A stretch of 64,000 nucleotides of DNA, taken from NCBI GenBank assembly GCA_020137815.1, contig CM035355.1, positions 6,553,097 to 6,617,096 of the forward strand. The letters run 5' to 3'. Position 1 is the stretch's first letter, and each line of letters begins with the position of its first letter. The notes under the pieces were generated by a model. That model saw nothing but the letters and a program-made list of their open reading frames with translations. It was not told the origin of the DNA and ran no database searches. Shown piece after piece: positions 1 through 12,234 of the stretch. Source of the DNA: Hormiphora californensis (lineage: Eukaryota; Ctenophora; Tentaculata; Cydippida; Pleurobrachiidae). The translations under genes were made by a program, and so were the position numbers.

Positions 1-22
1 AAACCTCTCTCTCTCCCCACAG

Positions 23-707
23 ATAACTAAACAGTTAGCAGTAGCCCTGAACACATGTGTAGTGAATGGTGTTGACCACAGGGGCCTGTCCGTGGAGAAC
101 GTCCTTTACAATCCTAACACTAAACAGATCAAATTGGTCGGATTTGGGCATGCAACCGGCCTTTCCGCTGACAAAGAACCGTAAGTTTAAAATGATACTA
201 CTCCCATTAATTTTTAATTTTACCAGTCCCTGTAATCCGAATCTTGTACCCTGATCCCTGACCACAGTTTTGTTCCCAGGTATAAAGCCCCCAAGGACAA
301 GTCCAACCTGCCCCCTGAGGCCATCAAGTTCGGATCCTGCAGCCCTCTCCAGACCCTCGTGTGGAGGTAAGCTTTCTTAGAAACTAGGGGGGAAGGTGAT
401 AACTGGAATTTAACAAATCTCGATGTGTTTCTTGAAATTTTGGGGTGGTTCTAGAAAGGCATAATTACGAAGTTAGTTTGATTTTAAATCATGGTTCTCT
501 AACTCTCCTTTCTTCTTCAGATTTGGTTCAATTCTCAAGTTCTGTATGCTCGGTACCGGCCGACTATCCCGACTCAACTCAGCCAGCTCCCCCCGTACAA
601 CATCCAACAACCCCATTGAGTTCCTGATTAAGAGGTGTCTAGATGACGATCCCAGGACCCGGATCCTTTTCTCCAACCTCCAGAAACATGTGACGTCACA
701 AATCTGA
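23..707 (+). CDS. Protein kinase-like C-lobe, 3' part only; probable pseudokinase
   Basis: Three exons are visible (23-180, 280-366, 521-707) with clean GT-AG borders and a TGA stop at 705-707; the 5' part lies left of the window. The first exon has the layout of a kinase catalytic loop and Mg loop: DHRGLSVENVLYN followed by KLVGFG. In active kinases these positions read HRDxxxxN and DFG, so both catalytic aspartates are replaced (HRG, GFG). The last exon ends with a typical subdomain XI (RCLDDDPRTR). Loss of both residues argues for a pseudokinase, perhaps a scaffold or allosteric partner; that role is inference. The subfamily cannot be named from this fragment. Kinase fold confidence is good, exact identity is not. 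Confidence 0.6.
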
Positions 708-1458
708 AGAGCTTGATCTCATCATGATCCACGTGATCGGTTTGCAATTGTTGGATTCTGTTCCTGAAGGCTGTGTTGGGAAAGACAATGGCTTGGTTCT
801 GACATCACACAATGCGAGAAAATCAAAAGACTGTTCGCTGTTCAACTTTTTATACATGAAAATGATGATTGATTATTGTTATTTTATTCTGTCTGTTGGT
901 TATTTATGTTCACAAACCACCACAAAATACGACTATTTTACTCTTCTTCAATGACGAACGGCCGAATAAAATTAAAAGGCCGCTGGCCAGAAATGAGCCG
1001 TGGAATAATAATAATAATATTTACCAGTTGGGTGTCAATAAGAGCTTTTGACTTGACGTGTGATACACAGCTGCTGTCCCTGGCCCTTCTCAAACAAATA
1101 ATAGCCAGTGGGGTAGAAACCAATCAGGGAGAACAAAGAACGGACCCCCCTGACCCCCTGTAATTGGGTAGCCACCGGTTGACATCCTACCATATAGTTT
1201 TTGTTCACCTATTGTAGCACCCGGTGGGCCACCACCCGGTTTTTCTACCCTTTGTCTTCTTTTATTCTTAAAATTCACGAGAGGGAGTGAGAGTAGGTAA
1301 AGCGAGAGGGAGTGAGAAACACATTTAAAATGGTATCATCATCTGTTTCCATTTCTCTCAATTCCCTGTAGAATCTCACACCTGCTTCACAGCTGTGGAG
1401 AGAAGATAAAAGTCCCACCCCGCCCCTCCCATAGTACGACCGATATTCTTTCGATATT
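708..1458. other. Intergenic, no gene seen
   Basis: Between the kinase-like stop and the thioesterase start. There is an AATAAA-type signal near 964 that could serve the kinase-like gene. Short open frames here have no splice context or recognisable motif. I see no RNA gene or clear transposon. Confidence 0.5.
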
Positions 1459-3793
1459 ATGTTGCTATTTGTTCTTTGTGCACTGTTCAGCCCTGTTGCG
1501 GCCAAGGGTAGTGTCGGGATAGTCCACATGCACGGAGTGTTGGAAGGGTACTATGAGCATAATAATTTCAAGAATCATATTGAGAGGAATCTGGGAATTG
1601 AAGTTCATCTTTTAGATGTGAGTGGTCAGTGGGTGATGACCTGCAATCGATGGAAGATCGATACGAGGGCTGAATCGTGTACTTTTAAGCACATTTCCGC
1701 GCGCGCAATGTACAAATTGTATAGCAGCGCGGTGTTTACTGCATGTCTTGCATCGCGCCTTACAAACATAACATCTTGACGAGACTGCCTGGCATTCTGG
1801 CACGAATCTTTCAAAACGGCGATTGCCGGACGCCTTTGCAATATAACATCCAGGACTAGTATTTCTCTAGTTTACATAGTTTCCTCAGGCATACAACTAT
1901 GCAGCGAGTGTGACCCCCATTAAGACTCAAGTGAAGAATGTCGGGGAGATGGTTAGAGAGATAGCTAGTCAGTACGACCATATCATTGCTGTTGGATACT
2001 CTCAGGTAACTAGATAAACAGGGCTGGTAAAACATATTCTGATTTCGATTTCCATGTTACATGGCCTGTTGGTGATTACAAAAACCCCTGGTTACATCAT
2101 TCTGGAGGCACCGACCCGATATGGGCGCACTGCCAGGATAAATAAATCACATCCCATCTTCTTTGAACTCTCACTCTCGTCCAGGGAGGGGTAGTTTTAA
2201 GGGGTGTTATTGAAGAGTGGGATAACCACAATGTTGCCATGTTTATTCTCCCTCGCATCACCCCAACACGGTGTCTATGGATCACCTCCCCTTGCTGAAC
2301 ACTTTATCCCATTCCTGGACTGGTACGCCAAGAATGGATTTTACAAGGTCCTTTACACATCTGTCTTCCAGAGACTTGGACTGTTCAATTACTACTTAGG
2401 CAAGTTAATAAACATTCCAAGCTTTCTGTTTTAATTGCACAAAGGTCAAAGTTCTACCATTCTCTCATTCTATCTCTTGCCATGCTACGCAGTCTGTCTG
2501 TTCGGCACATTAAGCGCCTTCGGGCTCGCGTAAGCTCACACCGGGCCTTCGGCACGGTGTGAGAGCCGACAGACTGGGAACATGTCAATCTATTTCCTGT
2601 GACCTCATCTATTACCCCTTCCCACAGATCCGACCCATTATGAGATGTATCTTGAATCAGTGGAATACTTCCCCCGTATGAATAACGAGAGAGAGGGCGA
2701 GGAGGGAGCCGAGCAAAGAAAGATCAACTTCAGTAAACTCAGGAAATTGGTGCTAATTGGGGGACCTGGTGAGGACGTTATTGATCCTTGGCAGTCAACG
2801 TAAGTTAATTGGCTTTGAAAACTTAAACAAATTATTGATCACATGCAACTTAGGGGGGAGACACACTGAGGTTGGTCGCGCGTGTTCAACTCTCAACCTC
2901 GCGACACACACTGAAGTTCGAAGTTCGAAGTTTCGCGGAAAAGTTCAAAGTTTCGCGAAAACCCATTTTCGGCTGAGAAATTATTTGTAAGATGCTAGTT
3001 TATTTACTGGTACATCTCTCGAGTGTCCTTTATCAATACCGGGTCAATTTCACCGTTTTTAAAATTTTTGGTGAATTGGGCCAACTGTGACCGGATTAGC
3101 CAAAAATTTCAAAAACGGTGAAATTGACTCAGTTTGGATAAAGGACACCTCGAGAGATGTACCAGTAAATAAGTTAGCCTCTTACAAATGATTTCTCATA
3201 TCAGCCGAAAATGGGGTTTCGCGAAACTTCGAACTTCGAACTTTAGTGTGTGTCGCGAGGTTGAGATTTGAACGAGCGTGCTCAACTTCAGTGTGTCTCC
3301 CCCCTTTATTCTTTACTACAACTCACATTAATAAAAAGGTGGGGGTAGAGAAATAGAAGGAAACAGAAGATATTAACCCCTTTTTCCCCAATTACAGCCA
3401 GTTTGGTTACTACACTGAGTTTGGATTTGATGGTTATGTCGTACCCATGGAGAAGACAAGGGTGAGTCATATTCTGTCAGGCCAATGCTCTGACCACAGT
3501 TCTCGCGCGATCCGTCAGGCCAATGCTCTGACAGGTCATATTCAGCTTATCTTGTAATCTAAACCCAAAGTCTAAATGTTTGTCCGTTTGTTGGATATCA
3601 CCCCTCACATCTCCTTCCCCACCAGTTCTACAAGGAAGATCTCTTTGGACTCCGGACACTAGCCCAAAGTGGGAGGGTGGTACGGTGCACCTATGACGGG
3701 ATAAATCATCTTCAGTTTAGAGACCACAAGGGGATGCTTGAAACTTGTGTTCTTCCCGCAATTTCAGGCATTGTGAAGGAGCTATCTGATTGA
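1459..3793 (+). CDS. Palmitoyl-protein thioesterase (PPT1/PPT2 family), six exons
   Basis: Lysosomal-type alpha/beta hydrolase that removes fatty acyl groups from cysteine. The start at 1459 gives a signal peptide (MLLFVLCALFSPVAA). Exons: 1459-1617, 1889-2005, about 2187-2394, 2628-2799, 3398-3461, 3626-3793. Visible catalytic triad: serine in GYSQGG, split by an intron after GYSQ; aspartate in GGPGEDVIDPWQST; histidine in DGINHLQF. The pattern SLASPQHGVYG after the nucleophile and WQST before the last third fits PPT proteins, with PPT2 slightly favoured. Oddities: one extra base at about 2248 breaks the frame between AMFI and SLASPQ, and intron 3 uses a GC donor (AG|GCAAGT near 2395). The frame shift is either a sequencing error or a recent lesion, since everything after it is well conserved. 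Confidence 0.85.
2853..3304. mobile_element. Foldback MITE in a thioesterase intron
   Basis: A 452-bp near-perfect palindrome. The left end reads GGGGGGAGACACACTGAGG and the right end is its reverse complement with a few changes. The centre lies near 3075, and the arms include matched copies of GAAGTTCGAAGTTTCGCG. No coding capacity. It lies wholly inside intron 4 of the thioesterase gene. Terminal G runs recall PIF/Harbinger MITEs, but a clean target duplication is not visible, so the superfamily is unassigned. Confidence 0.75.
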
Positions 3794-4209
3794 TTTTATG
3801 TTATTTTAGTTGTTGTCATTATGAAATACCGTGTATTTAGTGTTTTCTGAGAATGTGAGGCGTGTCGATCACACACACACAGGTAGGGGAGTGTTATATC
3901 ATGTCGAGTCTGTCGAGTGTCGACACATGAAAACGGTCTGGCGGCACCGACCAGATCTGAGCCAGACACTAGACAGCTTGAAAGCGGAAGTGTAGGCCTT
4001 CTTACTCCGGGGGTTGATCTGCTCCCACGCACCAACATGGATGTGCTGGCCACCCATTGTGCAAGCAACTATAACATCAACACAGTGGCACATTTCCGGC
4101 TATCTGTTACTTGTTTTGAGCTTTATACTTTAGTAGTAGCTGAACCAATCAAATCGGTTGTTTGAGGAGGGTGCGGTTCCAATAAAATCGGTAGTTTGAA
4201 GGGTGCAAA

Positions 4210-7200
4210 ATGCCGGAGTCAGTCGACCGTAATTTTGATGATGGAAAGCTAACAAGGGAAGATTTCTATACTACTAGAGATCTAACTTCTGATTATTTCC
4301 AAGTTGTCCGTGAGGTAAGGTTCACTAATTGCGAGCCTTTCAATTCAAGCATATTTCTTGTTCTCCATCTACCAGCCTACCACGAGTCTGTACCCACACC
4401 AAAAATATAGCTCAGAATAATTATTCAAAATTCCCGCCCCATAAAATTGCACCCCCTGAAGAATCCCACATCACCCAAAAATTCACCCTGATCCCCCACC
4501 CCCACAGAAAAGTAGGCCTGTATGGTGTCGGATCCAATGGTTTCTAGTCACCCTTGGGTTCCTGGGTGTCACTGCATACATGGTATACAATCTCCTGAAG
4601 AACTACCTGAAGTTTGAGTCGTACGATAGTGTTTCAGTGCAGTGGGTCAGCTCCCTCGCTCTCCCTGCCAGTAAGTTTTTTAGGTCAGTTTCAGTAGTTT
4701 TTTAGGTTTTTTTGTAGGTGTCTTCTACCTGCCAGTAAGTTATCTGCTGTCTGGCGCCGCGGACCCCATCTGAGCGCTCTGTCGGGGTCTGGCGCCGCCA
4801 GACTGGTTACATGCTATTGTTTTACGACCGTCTGAGAATTGGTAATGAAATTAGGGGCGACTCAAGTCTGAGAAGATATTGTCAAGCTAGACTGTTCGTT
4901 GCGATGGCTTTTTATCTCTTTCTCATCTCTTTCTCCCTATCTATCTCCATCTTTTTTACAGTAACGATATGTAATGTGAACCCCATGAACTACAACAGTC
5001 TAAAGAAAAACTATAAAGCGCAAACAGTAAGTGGTTTGGGTTGTACAAATAATCTCACAGTTTGTATATGGAGTTGTAGAACCTGTCAGAGCTTTGGCCT
5101 AACAGTGGCCCAATTTTCATTTCGCACGAGAACCGCAGTCACAGCATTGGCCTGACAGTATAGAACTCGATCTGTATAATTGTAATATAGGTACCTACAA
5201 CCAATTCAAAATTCTACTCAAATGTGTCTTACCGAGCTCTTCCCTCTTTCTTCATTCACTAATAATACTTTCCTTTCAGCTAACCGACTTTCTGGAGCTG
5301 GCTGCCGATATTGCAAAGTACGCAGGTGAAAATTTGACCCGTTATACTACGGATGAATTGGTTGACGAAATGGAATCTATCGACCAGGATTTCATCCAGG
5401 GGGAGGCGGATGTGTTTCGAGACAACAATTACGAGATGGACGACCTATTAGTTGGATTGAAGATTGAACATCCCGTTTTCACGTTAGTCTCATCACATGC
5501 CCATATATGGGCAGTATTCCACATTATTGAGTTTCATACCCAAATATGGTCATACTCGCACTAGTTCAAATTAGAGTTTCAAGATTAATTTGATTTGATA
5601 AGAGTAGTAAATATATCCATGGTTGTGAACCACCTGTTGCGGCCATGATACGAACGAGTAAAAGTAACGGCGATTGGCCAAACAGTACTTATTTAATCTG
5701 CTGGTGATTATATGTAAAGTCCAGTCAAAGTACTACTAAAAATATTTATCATCTAGATTGGCGGGAAAGTGGATGAGTGAGGACAATATAACAATGACAT
5801 ACCATAAACTGGGTCACTGTATTGAAATAAACAATGATGAGAGTATGATTCAAACCGTAGGTAAGATACACAATGAGAGAGAATCAAATCAAATAAAACC
5901 CGATTGATACACAAAAATTATCAATACAACTATATATATATATTCCATTTATTAATTAATTATTCAATTAGGTGGATATCGAGGAGGGTTAACAATTGAT
6001 CTAGATGTAAAATCTGATACATACTTGCCAACCACGGTATGTATAAATGGTTTTTGTTACATATTTTTGCGATCTTAATATAATTTATAGGTACATTAAC
6101 CACATTAATTTGTCATTAGTTCAATGTTGATTGTCGATTCAGCACGAGACAGCTCAATCGATCCAATTACTAGTTCATTAAATCATTACTAATTGTGCCT
6201 CTTTCCAGTCACAAATAGGGTTCATGGTGTATCTGAGGTCATTGAATGAAACTGTTGTTCTTGATAAAGACGGCATTCTGGTAACCCCTGGAAGTGAAAG
6301 CTTAATCTCAATTGAAAAACATAAGGTAAGGGAGTGAAATCAAATAAAAACACGTTGAATTCACGATCGATATGTAGCACACGCGCTCAGTATTTTCCCA
6401 GCTGCTACATTTTACTACCAAAAATAACTCCAACAGGTTGAAAGGTTAAAGCCCCGGTACGGAACATGTCAAAATGAGTCCAGTATATTCAGCAAAGGAA
6501 CAATTGAGACTACCAGAGAGTGTCTTCAGTCTATGTGGTTGAATATTAGTGCAGAGTATTGCGGTTGTGTTCCGTGGTTCCTCATTGACAAGTAAGTGAA
6601 GGGGAATATGATATGAAGTTGTTGAGTAAGATGTGGAGAAGGAGAATGGAGATCTCTCCCTCCTTACTAAATGAATAATAATTATATTCACAATATGCAG
6701 GAGTAAGAATAACTAAATGCTCATATTGATTAGGAAGGAGAGATGTGAAGAAGCTTTGATCTACACTATTTTGATACTATACTGAGAATTAAGCGATCCA
6801 TATTAAAGTTTATACCACTTTTAGGCTGGAAGAACTGGGGAGAAAGGAAGAGATAGCGAAATGGATTACAGTTTCGCTAGACGACGGAGAGGTGTTTAAT
6901 TGGACCCAATATGAAACTGGAGAAATGGATCAAGATACATACATGTGTGGTTATTCTACTTACTCTCTCTGTGAAGCTTATGTTATGGGTAAATTGAAGT
7001 TATAAATTATTTTTGGTGACCCTACTTTCAATACTTCAGCAAGAATGAATCACCCTTCTTCGTGTAGGTCATATAAACAGATAAAAAGATCCTATAACAA
7101 GTACAATTGTAGTTATATCCCCGAGTTATCCACTTGCTAAGCTAAACTGTGTTTCGGGCGCCCCACCTTCCTTTACAAATGTAAAGGGAGGGTTAGAACA

Positions 7201-8180
7201 AAACAAGTATCCACCCGTTTTAAAACCACCTCCCATTTTCAGATAAATTTAATAACGCGACATGGATGGCTTCCTCGCCCTTCAAAACAGTGTGTAAGGA
7301 ACCATGCAAATATTACAAGTACGAGTATTCGTTGGATTTCAGCGACGTAAGTGTATAAGTTAAACAGTTGAATCAATCGTTTAAATTAATAAATGTTAAC
7401 TTGTAGATTGTTAAACATAATCAGAATCTAGTAATCACCAAATTATTCTGCAGTTCCCAGTAAGTGAGGAGTACTTTAACACAATGATGGGAGATTTTGA
7501 TAAAAACTATACTTATGTCTCTAATAACTTTGCAAGGTAAATAAGTAATTCACAAAACTCACAAAACTACAATTTATAAAGATTTAAAGTGTCATTTGAA
7601 CTGTTCAGAGTTGGTTGTTACTTGTTTGAAGAACTAAACCTTTCCATTATTTCAGGCTTCACATATTTTACGAAGATCTAAAGCTGACGACAATAACCCA
7701 AAGTGCATCATACGAGATATTCAACTTTGTAGGTGAGTGGTTTCAATGGCCTGACCCTATTCTCATTTCGAGAACCGCGTGATCAGAGCAGAGGTTGGCA
7801 CAGATAAGCAATGATACCTGGCTCTGACTAAGTACTAATAATTTGTAAAATATCACTTATAAATTGTATCATACATATTGTCAAATCGAATACAGTATCC
7901 TAATGATTTCATTATTTCAGCTGAACTGGGAGGACTGGTTGATCTAATGATTGGATTCTCGTTCTTTACTTGCTTCCAACTTTTGGAGATTTTCATTGCT
8001 TATGTGATATTCCGGTGTTGTAAGAGGGGACCACCACCTCCTCCAGGACCAAGAGACCCAGAGCGGGCCGGACCCCCACCCCCAGGGGGAAGGAGACCAA
8101 GAGCCGGGGACATTGAACTGCATAGAAGTGACAATGGAATCATGAGAAGTCCGACTGGATTTCTTGGGTTCAAATTTTAA
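4210..8180 (+). CDS. DEG/ENaC-family sodium channel subunit, 13 exons
   Basis: Amiloride-sensitive-type cation channel subunit with two membrane segments and a large extracellular domain. Thirteen exons with GT-AG borders (4210-4314, 4508-4670, 4962-5026, 5280-5482, 5757-5860, 5972-6036, 6209-6325, 6437-6591, 6825-6988, 7243-7346, 7454-7536, 7656-7732, 7921-8180) join without a frame break into 554 residues, a usual family length. TM1 is FLVTLGFLGVTAYMVYNLL, followed by the diagnostic LALPAITICNVNP. The cysteine-rich extracellular part includes KLGHCIEIN, RECLQSMW and YCGCVPWF. TM2 has the pore-like LGGLVDLMIGFSFFTCFQ. The cytoplasmic tail is rich in proline and arginine (GPPPPPGP). Gating stimulus (peptide, acid or force) cannot be told from sequence. 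A short palindromic MITE sits in intron 2. Confidence 0.93.
4747..4805. mobile_element. Short palindromic MITE (CTGTCTGGCG family)
   Basis: About 59 bp in channel intron 2, bounded by CTGTCTGGCGCCGC and GGCGCCGCCAGACTG, with an interior that matches the copies at 21930-21997 and 57901-57970 (CCCATCTGAGCGC). Its ends also match the 31-bp minisatellite at 19.9-20.9 kb. Confidence 0.7.
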
Positions 8181-8739
8181 GTGATGATGCTGTTAAGTTA
8201 TATTTATTGAACTCTCTAACCTAAATTAAGTCATAAATTAAGCGTAATATCAAGTGTTATGAAACTTAAAAACACAGCGACGCGAGCAAAAAAAGGTCAA
8301 AACACAGGAATTCACACATCTGGAACAGCTCAAATTTGCTGCCGCACTCGATTCTGCTTTACTTCGAGTTCTACGCGCGGATTATTACGGCGCGCAAATA
8401 AAATTTGTCTCGCGCGCGTGATTTAGCCCTTTCAAGGTGAAAAGTCGCGTTGGATGAAAGTGTGTAAGGATCTGGCGTTTGGACGCTCTTCAGTTTCAAC
8501 TTCTCTATTTGGCTGTTATCGGTACGTTACACCTCCCATTTTCGTTAATTTCTGATAATTTAAAAGCCCACAAAACTGCTCCTTCAAGACTTCCAGGACA
8601 CACTTTATTTCAATGTCAACTCTGTATGTGTCCTGGTCGTTTGAAGTAGCAGTATTACGGGTTTGAAATTCTTGTTTAACTTCGCATTATCCAATCTCTC
8701 CTTTCTCAGGTTGTCCCGTTGCTTTTAAAACAACTCAAC
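8181..8739 (+). promoter_or_regulatory. RPSA upstream region and 5' UTR intron
   Basis: After the channel stop there is no coding signal. A pyrimidine-rich stretch near 8485-8515 (CTCTTCAGTTTCAACTTCTC) would suit a 5' TOP transcript start, as expected of a ribosomal protein gene. A donor (GGTACGTT at about 8520) and an acceptor (CTTTCTCAG ending at 8709) suggest a 5' UTR intron ending 31 bp before the RPSA ATG. Start site and promoter are inference. Confidence 0.4.
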
Positions 8740-11321
8740 ATGTCCGGAGGTCTACCCTGTCTTGCTCTAGTTAAAGAGGACGTGCACAAGATGCTCGCTG
8801 CCTCATCTCACCTCGGTGCTGCCAACTGTACTTTCCAGGTATGTATCAAGCGTATTTCTTTTATTGAAACCCCTGGTCTTAATAGGCCATCCCATACTTT
8901 CATACACAACCTTGCCCACCCTCTCCCAGTATATAGTGATTTATTTTTAAATCATCTCTTTTCAACTTCTGTCGTGCCTTAACAATCCACTATCTTAGTG
9001 AACTAAGTTATGGGGGCTAGCCCTAGCACTATTTTAACTTTTCAAGAACAGGTCTTGGGCAATAGTAGGGATGTCCCGACTTTATTTAGTTAAAGTATGT
9101 TAAGGCCTAGTAACTTTCCCATATCCATAGTCCATAAATTAATTTCCCGCCCTTAAGTACTTTCCTTTCAATTCATTTTTGTTAAACCATCCATTATATA
9201 CGCCACTATCAACTGTAGCACACCAAGTTACTCATCAAGCCATCAATTCTAACTCGTTAACCAATGTGTATTGAATAGGTATGAACTTACTCTCCACTTT
9301 AAAATCAAACTCCGGTAGACTTATTTACGATCTTAACTCAATTATCAAAATTAAAGGGGAATTAAAGTTTTCCAAACTTAGCCTGTGACTACTGGGAAGG
9401 AGTGAGAACACTCCCTGGGTGTGTGTCCAGCACGTGTCCTCGCTTATTATGTTTTAACCCTTCCTTCGGAGCTCGCGAAAAGTGGGTCGAGCTAGGCAAG
9501 TCCAAACCTCAGTTTTCACCCTATCCGCCTTCACCACACTCTTCACAGCTCTAACTGCTACATAGATTCGACACAGAAAACGCAAATTTCAATCACACCG
9601 GCCTCTGCTACTTATACTTTCTGACATTTTTATTCACCTTTCTTGCTACACGCGCTGTACCACAGTGAAAAGACGGCTTGAGGACAGGCTTACTACAGTC
9701 ACTTCAGTCTGTCCCCGAGCGGTCTCTTTACTATCGCACATTTCTCCCACGGTCACATTCTTACACACCATTGCTCAGTTTGGCGCGCGCGTAGTCACCC
9801 ATCCACTGAGAGCTCACTCTCTTCAGCACGATAGGCGAACAACTTTTAGCGCGCAACTAGCACACATCCTGTCTCTGCTAAGTCCCCGCCCCAACTTTCA
9901 ACCACCCTGACCCAGTCCCCGCTCAAACCTCTAACCACCTAGCCCGCCCGTCCCGAACCACCAAGTCACACAATTCTCTGATATCACCTAACCCTCCCTA
10001 TCTCTCAGATGGAGAACTACGTCTTCAAGAAGAGGTCAGAGTCATGTGTCATTGACATCAAGAAAACCTGGGAGAAGCTGCTACTGGCTGCCCGAGTGAT
10101 CGCCAGTATTGAGAACCCTGCTGATGTGTGTGTCATCTCATCCCGAAACTTCGGTCAGGTGAGAAAATCCTGGCTAACAGCCAACAATGCGTCATACTTT
10201 GGATTACGGTTTCCTTCCGTTGTCCAACGGAACACGCTACACTAAACCTTGTTTTGTTCAACGTGCTGTCTCTTGTGACACGTTCTTGTTGGAAAAACTC
10301 GGAACATTTCTTTCCCAATAGATTTACTATTTACTTCAAACCATTCAAAATAATTCTAACTAACGCAACTAAAACAGTGTAACTAACCCACTTCATTCCT
10401 TTCAGAGGGCTGTCCTGAAATTCGCTTCTCACACTTCCTCCACCGCTATCGCCGGACGATTCACACCCGGAACCTTCACTAACCAGATCCAGGCTGCTTT
10501 CAAGGAGCCTCGACTTCTCGTTGTGACTGATCCCCGTGCTGATCATCAGGTAAGAGAGAGCTGAGAGAGGTTTCGTTTTATAACAATTTGAATCTTAGTT
10601 TTCTAAGTGATCCCATCACGACCTATTTAACACACTCCCTCTCTCCAGGCTATCATGGAGAGCAGCTATGTGAACATCCCTGTCATTGCTTTCTGTAACA
10701 CTGACTCCCCCACCAAATATGTCGACATCGCCATCCCTTGCAACATCAAGAGTAAGTTTTGGAGGCGATGTAATCTTGGTTTCCTCCTTCAAAATATGAT
10801 GAGATGTTCTATCTATTAGGTGCCTAATTGGGTGCTGGTGATTTTAACATTAGCTCTATCTGACTATCAATCACTAAACAACTGTCATCTGATACCTCTC
10901 CAAACATAGCAACTAACCCAATCTCTCTCCTCCAGGCAGCGACTCTATCGGTCTGATGTGGTGGATGCTTGCCCGTGAGGTCCTCCGAATGCGAGGCTCC
11001 ATCCACCGAACCGTCGAGTGGGACATCATGCCCGATCTCTTCTTCTACCGAGATGAAACCAAGGAAGCAGAGACAGAGGCTGCTGCTGAGATTGCAGCTG
11101 TTGAATCAGCCCCTGCTTTCCCCGCACCCGCTGTTGATGCCTTCACTGCTCCCATTGTCCCTGAAGTTGCTGGAGAGCCCGCCACTATGATGCAACCTGC
11201 CTCTACCTTCCCTGCTAAGGATCAGGATTGGACAGCTGGAGGTGAGGCTACTGGAGCCGACTGGGCTGCTGACGCTGGCGGCGACTGGGGCGCAGACACC
11301 AACACAGACTGGGCCGCCTAA
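8740..11321 (+). CDS. RPSA: 40S ribosomal protein SA (uS2, laminin receptor homologue)
   Basis: Small-subunit ribosomal protein needed for 18S rRNA 3' maturation. Five exons (8740-8838, 10009-10158, 10406-10549, 10649-10751, 10936-11321) join in frame to 293 residues, matching the usual length of about 295. Landmarks: [10 protein letters not shown] in exon 1, [16 protein letters not shown] across exons 2/3, [40 protein letters not shown], and [18 protein letters not shown]. The acidic C-terminal tail ends in spaced D/E-W repeats (DWTAGG, DWAAD, DWGAD, DWAA), typical of animal RPSA. Intron 1 is long (about 1.17 kb) with no gene seen in it. Intron 4 holds a box C/D snoRNA. RPS15A follows 212 bp downstream on the same strand. 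Confidence 0.97.
10792..10867 (+). ncRNA. Box C/D snoRNA, SNORD44 (U44)-like, in RPSA intron 4
   Basis: C box ATGATGA at 10796-10802 and D box CTGA at 10860-10863, within an intron and upstream of its acceptor. The ten bases before the D box include ATTAGCTCTAT, complementary to AGAGCUAAU of 18S rRNA. This is the guide of human SNORD44, and the fifth base upstream of D pairs with the A methylated as Am166 in human 18S. A second snoRNA with the same guide lies at 15954-16034. Target assignment uses remembered rRNA and U44 sequence, not a search. Confidence 0.8.
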
Positions 11322-11532
11322 ATTATGCGGAACAGCCTTTTTTTAAGTTTATTTTAACCCGACCAAACAAATGGACGCAGTTTTATTCCTATCTTTATTT
11401 CCCTCCCCTCACTTACCCAGTTTTGCCTAGGATGTGCTATTCAACCTTAACCCTGTAAAATTACATGAACCCTCTACCTAAGTCTACAGATACTAACCCA
11501 TGTCACTTTGTAATAGCTAAAAGACCGCCACC

Positions 11533-12157
11533 ATGGTGCGAATGGATGTGTTGAACGACGCTCTCAGGTCGATTTATAACGCGGGAAAGCGAGGCAAGAG
11601 GCAGGTTCTCATCCGACCCAGCTCTAAAGTTATCATCAAGTTCCTTACCGTCATGATGAAACACGGTATGTGATTTTTTAACCTTCTCTTTGCTTTTCGG
11701 CTTGGAACATATCTTTATCTACCGAGAATACTGCACAAAATTAGTTCCCTGGGTTTGCTGTTGAATCTTTGAAGTTCTAACCAGCAATGTATCGGTTTTC
11801 ACAACTCATTGTGTAGCCTGATCCCCAACTCCTTTTCTCCAGCTCCTTGAGATATTGTGTAACGGTATAGAAACAAGTTTTAAAACAAGAGACCATGGCC
11901 CAAACTGAGACCCATCTTCCCTGCTCACACAATGCCCAACCTCAATGTCGTCCAATCCAAGATGACCAACTCTATATCTCTGATCTGAGATCCCCAATTC
12001 TCTCTCTTTCCTTGGTGGCATTGTGTGTCAGGAGTTGGCTTGCATCACAGTTTGGTACCCATTGTTAGTACGTGCACTGCAAACTGAAAGGTTGGTAAGA
12101 GAGATCTCAGAAATGACGTCACGCTACCCAGAGAGTTTGCTTTCTTAATCTCTGCAT

Positions 12158-12234
<77 letters not shown>

